Part shown: positions 11,095-21,598 of the stretch, piece by piece | Numbering within the stretch: position 1 is the stretch's first letter | How the letters are laid out: every line of letters starts with the position of its first letter | The notes under the pieces: model-generated | The model's database searches: none | What the model was told of the DNA's origin: nothing | What the model saw: the letters and a program-made list of their open reading frames with translations, nothing else | Made by a program: the position numbers and the translations under genes | Assembly: GCA_947652605.1 (NCBI GenBank) | Contig: OX393582.1 | Location: forward strand, 17,012,544 to 17,076,543 | DNA length: 64,000 bases | Origin: Elmis aenea | Taxonomy: Eukaryota; Arthropoda; Insecta; Coleoptera; Elmidae | Reading direction: 5' to 3'

Positions 11095-11140
11095 CTAATC
11101 CTACGTTTCGCTCCTTATTTTTAGGAGCATCTTCAGGGCT
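11095..11140 (-). ncRNA. Hammerhead-ribozyme-like motif
   Basis: On the minus strand the order is CTGAAGA, then GCTCC, a loop, GGAGC, then GAAACGT, and about 10 bases later ACGTT. This fits the hammerhead core (CUGANGA, stem II, GAAA) with a short stem III (ACGT/ACGT) and a U before the expected cleavage site. One extra T sits between CTGAAGA and stem II, and stem I pairs poorly, so this copy may be inactive. Such motifs are known from Penelope-like and related retroelements. No reverse transcriptase is adjacent. Confidence 0.45.
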
Positions 11141-11794
11141 ATAATTTTTTTTAAAAACAAACAATTAATTTATAAGTCATTCTTAATCTTAATATTTAAA
11201 ATTATTGTTTTAAAGGAAATGAAACTAACAGTAATTAAAACTTGAAAAAACTACATTACTAATCAATATACAATAGGTAATCAACAACAACATTATTTTG
11301 ACAAATTATAGTCTAAATTTGAATATAATACATATGTACTTATTTAAAATACTTACATTGAGGCGTGGTTATAAACAATAAAAATACATGTTGAAAAGTT
11401 GCATATCGAGCTTGATCTAATTTATGGTACTATGATGATTGATTAAATTGATGAATAGATTAAGTGTTTAAAAAATTTATTTGAATTTAACGTATTTTTT
11501 TTATCAAAATTTACAAATTACACCAACGTGGCCTGGCACCACTTATAGGAAAACTTGAAATAACATTCGTGATGTATAGAACATGTCCAACTGTATCTGT
11601 TCTTTACTTTTTGTACTGAGATTTACTACTTATCACATTAAAATATTAAGATTAAAAAATTATTTTAAAACATACACAACACGTTAAAAATTGTAAAATA
11701 CAATGAACTACATTTGACAATACTGGTACGATGTAAGGTAAGAAGGAAACCTATAACTATAATTTGTTTTTTAATATTAAATAATTTTTTAATC
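11141..11794. other. Unassigned AT-rich stretch
   Basis: Very AT-rich with no coding frame; I see nothing assignable. Confidence 0.4.
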
Positions 11795-12356
11795 TACTAT
11801 AAGACTAAATTAAATATATTTTTTTCGAATAACAAAAGCGTAATGAAAAACAATAGATTTTTTTTTAAATGACAAGATACCCCTATATTATACTCATTTG
11901 ATAGAGATTTTCTCTCTCTTTTCAATGATCCAAAACTTTAGTATCCTTACTTAAGTAACTTTTTGAGAAAAACGCAAAAACTATTTTAATTGGTTATTAT
12001 TTATTTCTAACAAAAACATCATAAGAACTACTTTTTTTTGACGAAATTTACAATTAGTGTTCAAACTGTGAACTATTTACAGCTTGGCAATGATAAACTC
12101 GCTTTTTAAACCCGTTTATAACATTCCCAACCAATTCAGGTGTAATTTCTCTAAAACAATCTTTTAAATTTTCGATAGTTTCCGGCCTTTTAGCATAAAC
12201 CTAATTTTTAAGGTGACCCCATCATTGAAAAGAAAGAAAAATCTCTATCAAATGAGTATAAGATACGCGCACCTTGCCATTTAAAACAATGCAATTGTTT
12301 TTCTTCATTGCGCTTTTGTTATTCGAAAACAAATATTTAAATTTTGTCCTATAGTG
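11795..12356. mobile_element. TIR DNA transposon relic with about 135-bp inverted ends
   Basis: The left arm 11795-11930 (from ACTATAAGAC through CGAATAACAAAAGCG to TACTCATTTGATAGAG) is the inverse of 12221-12356. The right arm carries CTCTATCAAATGAGTATA, CGCTTTTGTTATTCG and GTCCTATAGT in the opposite order. Between the arms lies the tail of a DDE_3 transposase on the minus strand. It is an internally deleted Tc1/mariner-superfamily element. The flanks do not show an unambiguous target duplication. Confidence 0.75.
12054..12200 (-). pseudogene. DDE_3 transposase C-terminal tail
   Basis: The minus frame reads VYAKRPETIENLKDCFREIT, then PELVGNVINGFKKRV and SSQFEH before a stop at 12054-12056. 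This is the C-terminal helix region that follows the last catalytic residue in mariner/Tc1-like transposases of insects, and it includes the terminal FEH. The catalytic part has been deleted. It sits between the matching inverted ends, which identifies the element's own enzyme. Confidence 0.8.
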
Positions 12357-12449
12357 GAAAACTAAGTACCAAACAACTTTCAGTCAAAACATTTTTCCCC
12401 ATAGTGGATATTTACTGAGATATATAGCATATTCCATACCTTTTAAACA

Positions 12450-12823
12450 TACTGTGTCACAAGTGTTCGATAAGATCTGGCATACGGGTCTCCTATAAAC
12501 AGATGTCTCATAACATCTGCGAAGTATTAAAATCTTACATTAGCGAGAGACACCAAGATATTCACACTGGCCTGCACCCGATCTATAGTAGTGTCCCGCA
12601 AGGCAGCATTTTGGGGCCAATCTTATACCAACTATACACTGCAGACTTACCTTTATCGCCAGATACCAAAACCGCAACCTTTGCAGACGATATGGCCGTA
12701 ATGGCGTCAGATAAGGATCTAAAAATAGTAACGAAGCACCTACAGCAACATCTAAATAAAATTCAACATTGGTGTAGACGATGGAGAATCAAACTAAATG
12801 AACAAAAATCCGTACAAATATGA
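12450..12823 (+). pseudogene. Jockey-like reverse transcriptase fragment
   Basis: VFDKIWHTGLL followed by a stop lies at the left. A second frame from 12503 gives VLKSYISERHQ, SSVPQGSILGPILYQLYTAD, TFADDMAVMAS and WRIKLNEQKSVQI. These are the palm blocks of a Jockey-like reverse transcriptase with the catalytic ADD. Both the N-terminal and thumb parts are missing, and no 3' tail follows. It is followed at 12836-12860 by the short end motif TTTGGTCCACCCTGTA of a DNA transposon, also found inverted near 51320. Confidence 0.85.
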
Positions 12824-13078
12824 ATGGTAAAGAACATTCAAATTTGGTCCACCCTGTATACTGCACGATTCACAGTATTGAGAAAAGAAAAGTTATTTAA
12901 AAAAAAACGGAAATGCTAGTTTTCAGGTTGTTTTAAGTTAATTTATTCTGAACAGTTTCTAGTGCCTACTCGATACAATATGCATATCAACAAATTGCTA
13001 ATTTAACCTGTTTTTATGCCTACAAGTTTCTGAAATGTTCTTTATGTTGAAACAAACACCCAATATATTAGTTGGCCA
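12824..13078. other. Short unassigned spacer
   Basis: Contains only the small transposon end motif near 12845. Confidence 0.4.
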
Positions 13079-13220
13079 TAATAGAGCAAGTACTATAACT
13101 CAGTTTCATCATCGGCCGCCAGGGGGATTTGGTATTGCTATCCTTGTTTACTCAGTGTTTTAAATGTGTGCGCGCTATTTAGATACCTTTGTGAATGATT
13201 AAACGTTTTTAAAAGGCATA

Positions 13221-13328
13221 ATTTTGAATATAACTGATATTAAAAAAGAGTTAAACTTATTAGGCGCAAAAACCACTGGTTCTAAAGCAGAAGTAATAAT
13301 TACATTGTATATGAAACAGGCCTTGTAG
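13221..13328 (+). pseudogene. SAP-like DNA-binding domain fragment
   Basis: The frame reads NITDIKKELNLLGAKTTGSK then AEVIITLYMKQAL and a stop. The helix-turn pattern IKKELNLLGAKTTGSKAEV matches SAP domains (normally LKxELxxxGLxxxGxKxEL), which bind DNA. No clear start codon is visible; the frame is open upstream for only a few codons. It lies just inside the left end of the element and was presumably the N-terminus of the nuclease gene. Confidence 0.6.
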
Positions 13329-13330
13329 TG

Positions 13331-13477
13331 TCACAACGTCATTCATGGCTAGCTTACACACCTGATGGTGTATTTAAGGATAATAATCCAATTAAGTTGT
13401 TGGATATCAAATGCACAGTGATTGGTATTTCCTTTGATTTTTACATTAACAGTTTTTTTAATACATTTATCAACTAG
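13331..13477 (+). pseudogene. YqaJ-type exonuclease core fragment
   Basis: The frame HSWLAYTPDGVF then NNPIKLLDIKC resembles the YqaJ viral recombinase/lambda exonuclease family core (SPDG...LLEIKC). There the aspartate, and the acidic residue and lysine of the L(E/D)IK motif, bind metal. A deletion has joined this piece to the SAP part in another frame, so the protein is broken. Only about 30 residues are recognisable, but both motifs are present in the right order and spacing. Confidence 0.6.
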
Positions 13478-14135
13478 CGGAGTGTTAATTCGCAAGCGAT
13501 AAAATCACGTGTTAATTATTTTGGCAAGTCTTTAATTAATTTTTATGTACTCATCTTATTTTTGGTTCGTCATACAAACACACAACTTTGTTATAGAAAA
13601 CCCTCTCTACTATTTTGAGTTGAAAAAGCACACTTTAACATCTGCTAGAAAAATGTAAATTAAACTGTTTAAAACTTTTTAGTAGGGATAAAGGAGCTGT
13701 ACATTTTGTAACCAACTGTGATTATCTGAAGATGGAAAACTTTTGTTTAGTATTTAAAAAAAAAATAGTTATTATGCCCAAGTACAATTGGGGATGGCAC
13801 TTCTAAACGTCTCGGAATGCAATTTTATCATGTATTCGAAGTTTTCAATTTTTTTTTAAAATATTATTGTTCCTTATGACGAAATATTTGTACAACTACT
13901 ACTGCGTAAATTACAAGTAATTTACTTTAATAAAATGTTACATGAGATATGTAGAGAAGACAATAAAACATATTTTTTTTTTAATGCTTTCTTTAAAATA
14001 CAGATCATGAAACAATTATAAATAATTTGATTAATAATACTCCACATTGTAACAGAAATTCTATCCGTTAATATTTTATGTTTTTTTGCTAAACCTATGA
14101 GATTTTCTATTATAATTATTGTTTGTACATTTGCA

Positions 14136-14560
14136 TCAAATACTTTCCATATTAGTCTGCTCAGTTTGTGGTTCGATACAATCCAAAGTTGAGTTACAAC
14201 ATTGTAGTTTACGCGCTATTCGTTCTTTATACCTTTGTGTTCTATTTCGATTTTTAGTTATTATGTCATGTTTTCTTTTTGGTAAATATAACATTGGAAC
14301 AGCAGTATTTTTGAGTATCTTCCACTGCCCTAAATACATAAAACAATTAAATTAAGCTTTTACAATCCTATTTCTCACTTACCCATACTGGTAGTTATGT
14401 AATAATTATCAGCAAAATGCTTCGAACACATTTTGGTGTGTTTTGTTGGTTTTTTACTCGATTTAATGGCAATTAACCACTGTTTGCTTCTTATAGGATC
14501 GTTAGGAAACTTTTGAAACTTTAAATTTGAGTTTTTGTTTGACACAGATGAGCAATGGCA
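14136..14560 (-). pseudogene. THAP-domain protein, two exons
   Basis: Exon 1 (14383-14560) gives CHCSS, LKFQKFPNDPIRSKQWLIAI and KMCSKHFADNYY, which is a C2CH THAP zinc finger. The first cysteines, the FPxDP-like block, the invariant tryptophan and CSKHF are all there. A GTAAGT donor, a 53-bp intron and a TTTAG acceptor lead to exon 2 (14136-14329), which reads QWKILKNTAVP and then a basic region ending in MESI. The AVP motif correctly closes a THAP domain, and the phase matches across the splice. No ATG is in frame: a TAA lies two codons before the first cysteine. The start is therefore lost or lies in another exon. The predicted role is DNA binding at the element ends. Confidence 0.72.
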
Positions 14561-14689
14561 TAGTTATAAAATTGTTACTTCCGTTCAGTGAATTATTGAC
14601 ATACACTTTATATGCGTTTTAAAAGTAAGGTTATGTGTTAATACCAACAAACGACTCTAGCGCCCCCCACGTGCACTTGCTCTATTACT

Positions 14690-15844
14690 TTAAAAAATAT
14701 TATCTGGACAAATTTTCTTAATTAATCATGAAAAAAGATAATTGAAACTACGGAGAAAAGAAACCAATCTTTTATTTACTATAATCTGCAAGAAAAATTT
14801 TCGCTGTGTTCAAGATAATAGTAAATGTAAGGAAATTTTTCAGAGTAACTTTTATCCCACCTCTTCTATTAATCAGCTTCACTTTGGAACTTCACAATAA
14901 AGTTAGTTAAACTTGAAAACTAATTGAATTTTTTGACAAAAAATTGCACAATTACTTTAGATAGTGCGACAGACTCTTTGAAAGTAATCCTTAAAACTTT
15001 AACACTGCTAGACTAAGAACCTGATACATTTAAACTTTTTGAAGCCAAGTATCCGTGATATAAGTGCGGAGGACAGCTGCAACGAGTAAGATATGCATTG
15101 TCCGTCGACATTATCCGGATATTGGCGGAATGTAATCGGTAAAAGAACCGTGATTGGCTATAATCCTAGTACAAATCGAACTATGCAGACACTTTAATGA
15201 AAGAGCAAGGATAAAGCTACATCCTAGATTTCAAGCTAAACGTATCGGGGATTTGTCGTGAAGACAGGATTACGTACCAGGCTCTTTGGAAAGGCACAAA
15301 GCTTGTTTGAGAAAAGGTGAGATAACCAGTATAGTTGACATGAAGCCACGTCAAAATAATAAAATTAAATGAAAATGAACAATTCGTTCTTTTAAAACTA
15401 TTTATCATACAAACGACACAAAAAAAAACAAGCTGTTCCAGCAATGTAAAAATTTAAAGAATAACAAAAGAATAAAAGTAAATTAATGAAAAGAAATCGT
15501 AACTCGTGCAAAAAACGTACTTTTTTAAATACATACAATTGTACAGGTTGGCGCGTGAGAAACGGAGATTTTAAAAATTTATTTTATTACAAACATGTTA
15601 ATCAAAAGGCTAAAACTACGCTTTTGAAGAATGACTGTACGTATTTGTCGTAAGCTAAAGATGACATTGTGTATATTATGTAAATAACCACGTTCTCCGT
15701 TTAAGCATTCTTGCATTTTCCAACATAAGTTTTCCATAACTCGCTGAAAAATCTCAAAGGAGATCGCGTAAAACTCTTCACGAATCCTAGTCTTCAATTT
15801 AAGAAGAGTACCTACTTATTACTCTTATATTTATTGTTGTTAAT
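14690..15844. other. Unassigned stretch
   Basis: No domain-bearing ORF. 15060-15330 has somewhat higher GC and no repeat signature; the ORFs at 15217-15444 and 15579-15797 look like chance. Confidence 0.35.
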
Positions 15845-15845
15845 T

Positions 15846-15958
15846 ATGGCTCGTGATCGTCTTTGTAACGTGGTTGGACCCTCAAACGTTGTTTTACGTA
15901 GTACACAGGTCTAGAGCAATTATAACACAGTAAGAAACAAATAAAACACAACAATTTT
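15846..15958 (+). repeat. Dispersed 110-bp repeat, copy A
   Basis: From ATGGCTCGTGATCGTC through CCCTCAAACGTTGTTTTAC to GAGCAATTATAACACAG. The same sequence occurs inverted at 42252-42390 and 50575-50690, with a partial copy near 17346. It could be part of an LTR or a SINE-like unit. No coding capacity is evident. Confidence 0.75.
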
Positions 15959-17415
15959 AACAACAAACTCCTTTATTTTTCGACTGGCTGTACATTTCTA
16001 GGTGGTTGGTTCTTAACTATTCAAGGGCGACTGTCCCAAGATTTTGGTTCCTGTTGCTAGCCCTTTTTTTGTTGTAGTTGCATCTTTGTCATTCTTTCCC
16101 ATAAACACATATTTGTGCGAGTAGTTTGTTCTACTTATGATGTAAAAATGTATCAACAAATCGTTTGTTGATTGACGCAACCCAAATGCTGTAGGACCCA
16201 AGTTATGACTGTAATATTTTAACGTTAATGTGTTTTACTAAAGTTGAAATCCTCATAACTTGGCCCTTTTGAAGTGTTACATGTTTTAGTAACAGATGCA
16301 TCAGCATTTGTTGCAATGTTATTCATTTAAAACTAAATAAAATAACATTGAAGTACAATAAAATAATTTATCTCTTACAGAAATTATGCAAATTTACTTA
16401 AAATTTAATTAAAGTTTTAAGTTGATTTGTTACTGTTTCAATTCATATGTACCTACTTTTAATATAAAACTTATTAATTGCTTGTTTAATCAAACAGTAT
16501 AATGTTTAAAAGTAATGTATTAAAGTCATAAAAATTTAGTAATCGGTTATTTAAAACACTTTTCACGGCATTCCTTTTTCATTCAGCAAACCAACCCAAG
16601 CCTAATAAAACTTTCAACATCCTCACTGCTCCATTTTATGTACTCCAAATGTCATATCAAAAGTTTTTCGCATTTATCTGCTCTGAATTTCAAGCATGTT
16701 CTACTTTCAGTAAACTGCCCTAATCCTAACATTTATACCATACGGCAAAAGTTAAAATTCTACTCAATTTAAATACGTTAGAAACTGTTAGCTTGTTTTA
16801 TCAAACGTACAGGTTGAGCAGAGAGTATTGAATTAGAATAATACCCTTCAATAAATGAATAAATTAAACCTCTATTACAGCTAATTTTATTAAATTATAC
16901 AGAAAATAAGAAAGAAAAAAACAATTGGTGTTTGTATTTTTTGTTTAGGTACTAATTTAACAAAAAACAAAACAATAAGAGATGCAGAGTTGTGAAACAA
17001 AGTAGGAACAAACAGAATTTCAAATCGACTTTCAAATTTTAGTTTACTCAAATCGTTTCAAAATAAACGTGTTTTTCTTTGTTTTGTAAAGTAAGTTTAA
17101 AAAAGTAATAGTTTTTAAACACACTAAACGAGCAATCAAACAAAAGCATTTGTATAAGATATTACGTTTTTGTAAGCGACGTTCAACTTTTTTATTTCTT
17201 ATGAACGCCGTATTGAATTTCTGCAACCAATGTATTGTCACGCACCGCACTGGCTCAGTATTTTAAGTCCTTGTGTTTTTTTACTTATTTTCTTTTATAC
17301 TGAATACGGTAGTTCTTGTGAATTAGCGAAGATGTTTAAACGATGTTATGGCTCATGATCGTCATATTTTAGTGTAGGAGTCTGCTACGTTGTGTTTTCA
17401 TAGAAATTTAGTAAT
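15959..17415. other. Unassigned stretch after the dispersed repeat
   Basis: The minus ORF at 16013-16201 has no recognised domain. The remainder is AT-rich. A partial copy of the dispersed repeat (ATGGCTCATGATCGTCA) lies near 17346. Confidence 0.35.
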
Positions 17416-17439
17416 GGAAAAGACGCGTTTGGTACAATT

Positions 17440-17575
17440 GAATCAGGGAGTTCCCCGCCTGCGAATCGCTAGCGGAGAGAACATCAATCTTCTGTTCGTC
17501 AAACTAAAAATTTAGAAACATTGAATGACCAAGGGAGTTCCCTGCCCACGAATTGCTTCGCGGGAGAATATCAAT
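17440..17575. repeat. Imperfect direct duplication
   Basis: AGGGAGTTCCCCGCCTGCGA...GAGAACATCAATCT is followed about 90 bp later by AGGGAGTTCCCTGCCCACGA...GAGAATATCAATCT. The two units differ at several bases. They are GC-richer than the surroundings and of unknown origin, possibly an LTR leader. Confidence 0.6.
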
Positions 17576-17659
17576 CTAGGTCCCAAAGAATTGGTTCAAA
17601 AAAGTGAACTTCAATTACTGCGGTCAAATCCGTCTATTTTTTTGGGATGGACAAATTGT

Positions 17660-19280
17660 GTAAAAGGTGTTAAATAATTAGGGTGAATATTAAAATACAA
17701 AAATTCGTTAATTCGTTATTCAGATTTGTGTATAATGGTGGGGTGGTTTCCGAATAAGAATAAGTTAGCTTGTCGCTTATTGGAGCTTCTTAAAATACAT
17801 AGTTTTTAGCAATTTTAACTTAAGTTATCCTCATCATTAAACTGTAAAATCTGATGCTTGAAAACAAAATATACTAAACCAATGTAAAATCATATTAATT
17901 AGTAACTTAAAATACTCACATTTTACATCTAACTGTAATTAGTTATTAATAATATCTGCACAAAATATGAATATTTAATAAATGAGAAATATAAATTGCA
18001 ACATAATTGCAAGACAAATAGGGCATCCCCGAAGAATGTTGACCTGGAGCTTAGGGTTGCTAGATGTAAGGGTTTGGCCTGCATTCGTTTTCTTAGAACT
18101 CAATAAAGACAATTTATGACACAACAAATCCGTCAACTTACAAGTTGTTAAGAAGGCACAACGTTAAAGTGTTTTGTAAATTAAAGCAATTTTATTAGAA
18201 ACAGTTATAATTAAAAAATGTTACAAAAAAATAAATTAATAGTAGATACAAAATTTGATGAAATTCTTTAAAACAATTGTAATTTTTATCAAATAATATA
18301 AGACCCATTGCATTGACGTATAATTATCTGGTGAGCTCAAGCAATATAGCGTGTTGTGTTAACGAAATAGGACATGTCCCTTGCACATTTGGTATTATAT
18401 AATCAGGTCACTGTTTATAGATTGTTTGCCAGCAGGCGTTTTCAACATAGGATTTCGAAAGCTATAAGATATAGCAAGGGATAAATGAAACAAAATAAAC
18501 ACGCTGTTTACGGGACCTCCTATTTTCATTTAAATCGACAAACTCACTTGTAATTATTTAAAAAAACAAGTTAACATGAAACAAAAACATGTAATGTCAA
18601 GAATATTCGTTAGTATACATCATGGAACAAAACTACACATATTTACGATATCAAAGCCAACTGTGGTCATTACCGCAAAATGTAAATGATGTTTTTAACA
18701 AGTGAATGTCGCCAATCTAGACTGTGTAGGAATATTTTCGACTTTTTCTTTAACAAGTTTCAAGTTTCATCTTATCAACTGCACGAGAAATATTTTAGAA
18801 TTAAAAGATTTGCTTTTTCAATTTTTGACACTTTCGTGTTATGACTTTTTATGAAAAGCATAGTTAATCTTTCGTAAAATAGGATTTTGTTCAATTTTGA
18901 GGTTCGTATATCAATCATGATTTATAAATTGCTCGTGATGATCCTTAAATTGTGTAAAGTAATAACTGAGTCTAGATTAAATACGTGGTTCATTTAGATT
19001 GATAAATGAAACTGGAAATTAATTAAAAGAGCCACTGACGAATAGACGGGAGTTTCGAAACAAATCAAGTTTTCCCACAACTGAACTTCTTTGTAAACAA
19101 TAAGATATTTTTAATTACATTTATTATAAATAACCATATTGTAAGATAAACCCACAATAAAAATTGGGTTTAGTATTTGTCTCATCACACTTTTCCAATG
19201 AATATATGCTTTAATAATTTTAAGAAACCTTTATTTAACGGTAAGAATGGTATAACATCTTCGTGATGAAAAAAAATCAC
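17660..19280. other. Unassigned AT-rich stretch
   Basis: No recognisable gene or element. Confidence 0.35.
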
Positions 19281-19284
19281 AAAT

Positions 19285-19370
19285 TCGTAGATCGCTGTGT
19301 AAACTTTCACAAGTTTGACCAAGCGTAAAAAACGCTGAGTATTATATTTTTTAAATGTATCCATAAATGC
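19285..19370. mobile_element. Small piece of a TACAGGGTG-family transposon
   Basis: TTTCACAAGTTTGACCAAGC then GTAAAAAACGC matches the internal block of the fold-back element at 44340-44400 and its inverse at 43345-43375. Isolated fragment. Confidence 0.6.
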
Positions 19371-19621
19371 TCCTTGGTATGTTCGGAACAGCGACTTACA
19401 CCAAGAACTTCAGGTTGAATCAGTCTTAGAAGAAATAAAAAAAGTCGCCAAAAGCTCCACAGGCATTTAAACATTGAAGTGCTCCAACTTCTTGATAATC
19501 AAGAACCAAAGTTTGTGTAAAGTGAAAGTGTACAAAAGCAATTATGGCGCTATGGAGACACACCAGTGTAGCGAGCAGCTTGTAGTCGAGGCTAGGATGG
19601 ACCATTGGCGATATCCAGACT

Positions 19622-19912
19622 CTTAACGTTACTGATGTACTGAATTTCATACAAAGTGTATCAAGACATCACTTAAGAGTTTTTGAGAAAGCTCAACATT
19701 CCAGGCATCCAGTTGTGGTCCCAAAAAGTATTATACAAGATCAAGGAGGACATTTTGCCAAGAAAATTGATAAACAATTGCGCTGTAGCATATGCCATCA
19801 ACGAGCAAGGTGGATTTGTATCAAATGCCATGTCACACTTTGTTTAGAAAGACAATGTTTCATAAAGTTCCATAGTGAATACCAAGTTTTCGATTGTAAA
19901 TTAGTACAATAA
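19622..19912 (+). pseudogene. piggyBac transposase C-terminal zinc-finger tail
   Basis: An open frame runs LNVTDVLNFIQSV, HFAKKID, RCSICHQRARWICIKCHVTL, then CLERQCFIKFH and a stop at 19910-19912. The Cys/His pattern (CSIC, CIKC, LC, C, H) is the C-terminal cysteine-rich domain of piggyBac transposases, which binds the element ends at TTAA sites. The catalytic DDD domain is not upstream: frames at 19400-19620 are closed. It is about 1.7 kb from a TTAA-flanked non-autonomous element, but I see no shared ends to link them. Confidence 0.72.
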
Positions 19913-19919
19913 ATTAATA

Positions 19920-21594
19920 AAAAATTATATAATTCGTATTTTCTTTAACACCTCTATATTCCCGTTGTACTCATATGAGTACGTACATTTTTTTCACTTC
20001 TTTTTTAAAATATTTTTGAAAAACTTGCATAATTTGTTCTTTGGACGTATTTTTAATAATAAAAAAGGTTTTATTTAAAAATTTGAAAGAAAAAATATTT
20101 GTGGGAACAAATGGTTTAAACTTGAACAATAGTGACCATTATATTATTTATTTATTTTATTTAGTCATGAGTCCTTCTTCTGTTAGGCGTAGGACCTGTG
20201 ACCATTATAATAAAACAAAATTATTTAATAAAGAGGTTGTTAATTATTATAAATGTATTCATTCGAAACTTTCGTAAGTTTCTTTAATGAAGTTGGTAAA
20301 TTTGATTAAAGCAATGTGCAGCGCTTAATTTTAATGGAAACAACAAATAACTTAACAGTTCGTTATCCCCGTTGTCAATAATTTTAATTTACGTCTTTGT
20401 TGCAAACGAATAATTTGACTGTAAAGTACTTGCTTTGTTAAAATTGACTTTTTGTACAAGAAAAATACTGCTACTGTTAACGACAACAAAGTGCTTAGAG
20501 TTCAAAATTAATTATTATATTTAACTAAGTCGATAAAATTTAATTTGTGTAGTTTAATTGATGCACGCGAAAAAAAAACATTCAGTCAAAAATTAGTTGT
20601 ATTATCTTTTAATCAGATATCTCGCATCTTATCAACTAACCTTCAAACTTGTTACCACCACCAAAAATGCTGAAATATTGCAATGTTCAATTAAAACAAA
20701 CCTAGTTTATGCCAAGAGTCATAAGAGTTATTTATCTTAATTAATCAATTAATGAAGCAATTAAAAGCATTTTGTTACAACTAGCAGGTATAGTGACTTT
20801 AAAAAAATGCTTTGTGATGCCCTTTAGGAATCCAGAAAAATTTTGCTTGCATATAAGAAATAAATGTCAGATTTTATATACCCACATAATTTCTAATAAG
20901 AGAAATTTCATTTTGTGTAATAGCTTGAGAACTACGAGAAATATTCTGACAGATATTTGAAAACTACTGGAAACCGATTGATTTACATTTTCTTTAGCAT
21001 ATAAACGTCGTCTTCATTTTCTTTTGCTACTATTTCGTCGACGAAACATGAGATTTCATATATGCCGACTAGAATTTTCCATATCTCTAAATTTGTGTCT
21101 TGTAACTGAGTGCCCCAACTAAAATTTACCAATAACTCCTTTTTTTTGCAAGAGAAAGCATTGGATCGTGTTTAAAAATGTTTAGAGTGTTGAAGTTCAA
21201 AATTAACTTTTTTATATATTTTTTACAAAAATATGATCTAAAATTTATTTTATTTCGTTTAGATTAAGGGAAAAAATTATTAAACAACATAAAGTTTGAT
21301 TTGTAGTCCTCCATGATTGCTTTGGATGCAATTACCATATTACAAGTAGTAAACAAAAAGAGTAATTACTAACAAATTATTTGTTTTCAGCTAATTTTAT
21401 TGTAGAAACTTATTAAACTTTAGTGCTTGCACAATCTCTGTAAATCAGAAGCCTTAAAGTTTGATTACGGAAATTAGATGTTATAACAAGAAATGAAACT
21501 ATAAAAATAGTTTAATTATTACATCAAAAATATCTTATTGGTGAGGCGAATATTTTTTCGAAAAAAATATTATCCCACTTTCGAATCTCAACTC
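19920..21594. other. Unassigned AT-rich stretch
   Basis: No recognisable gene or element. Confidence 0.35.
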
Positions 21595-21598
21595 TTAA

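Larger units (their letters stand above)
13081..14685. mobile_element. Two-gene DNA transposon: SAP-YqaJ nuclease and THAP protein
   Basis: The ends are ATAGAGCAAGT (from 13081) and its inverse ACTTGCTCTAT (to 14685), each bordered by TA. GGCGCY-type sequence lies just inside both ends. The left part encodes a SAP-like domain and a YqaJ-type nuclease fragment on +. The right part encodes a two-exon THAP-domain protein on -. The 1.6-kb copy has lost the middle, because SAP and the YqaJ fragment are fused out of frame. THAP domains commonly serve as transposon DNA-binding domains, so the element probably mobilised itself. I cannot name the superfamily. Confidence 0.72.

Noticed and set aside
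16013..16201. Possible gag/pol fragment downstream of the dispersed repeat
   Set aside because: Protein shows no retroviral or LTR-element motif; an LTR interpretation of the repeat remains untested.
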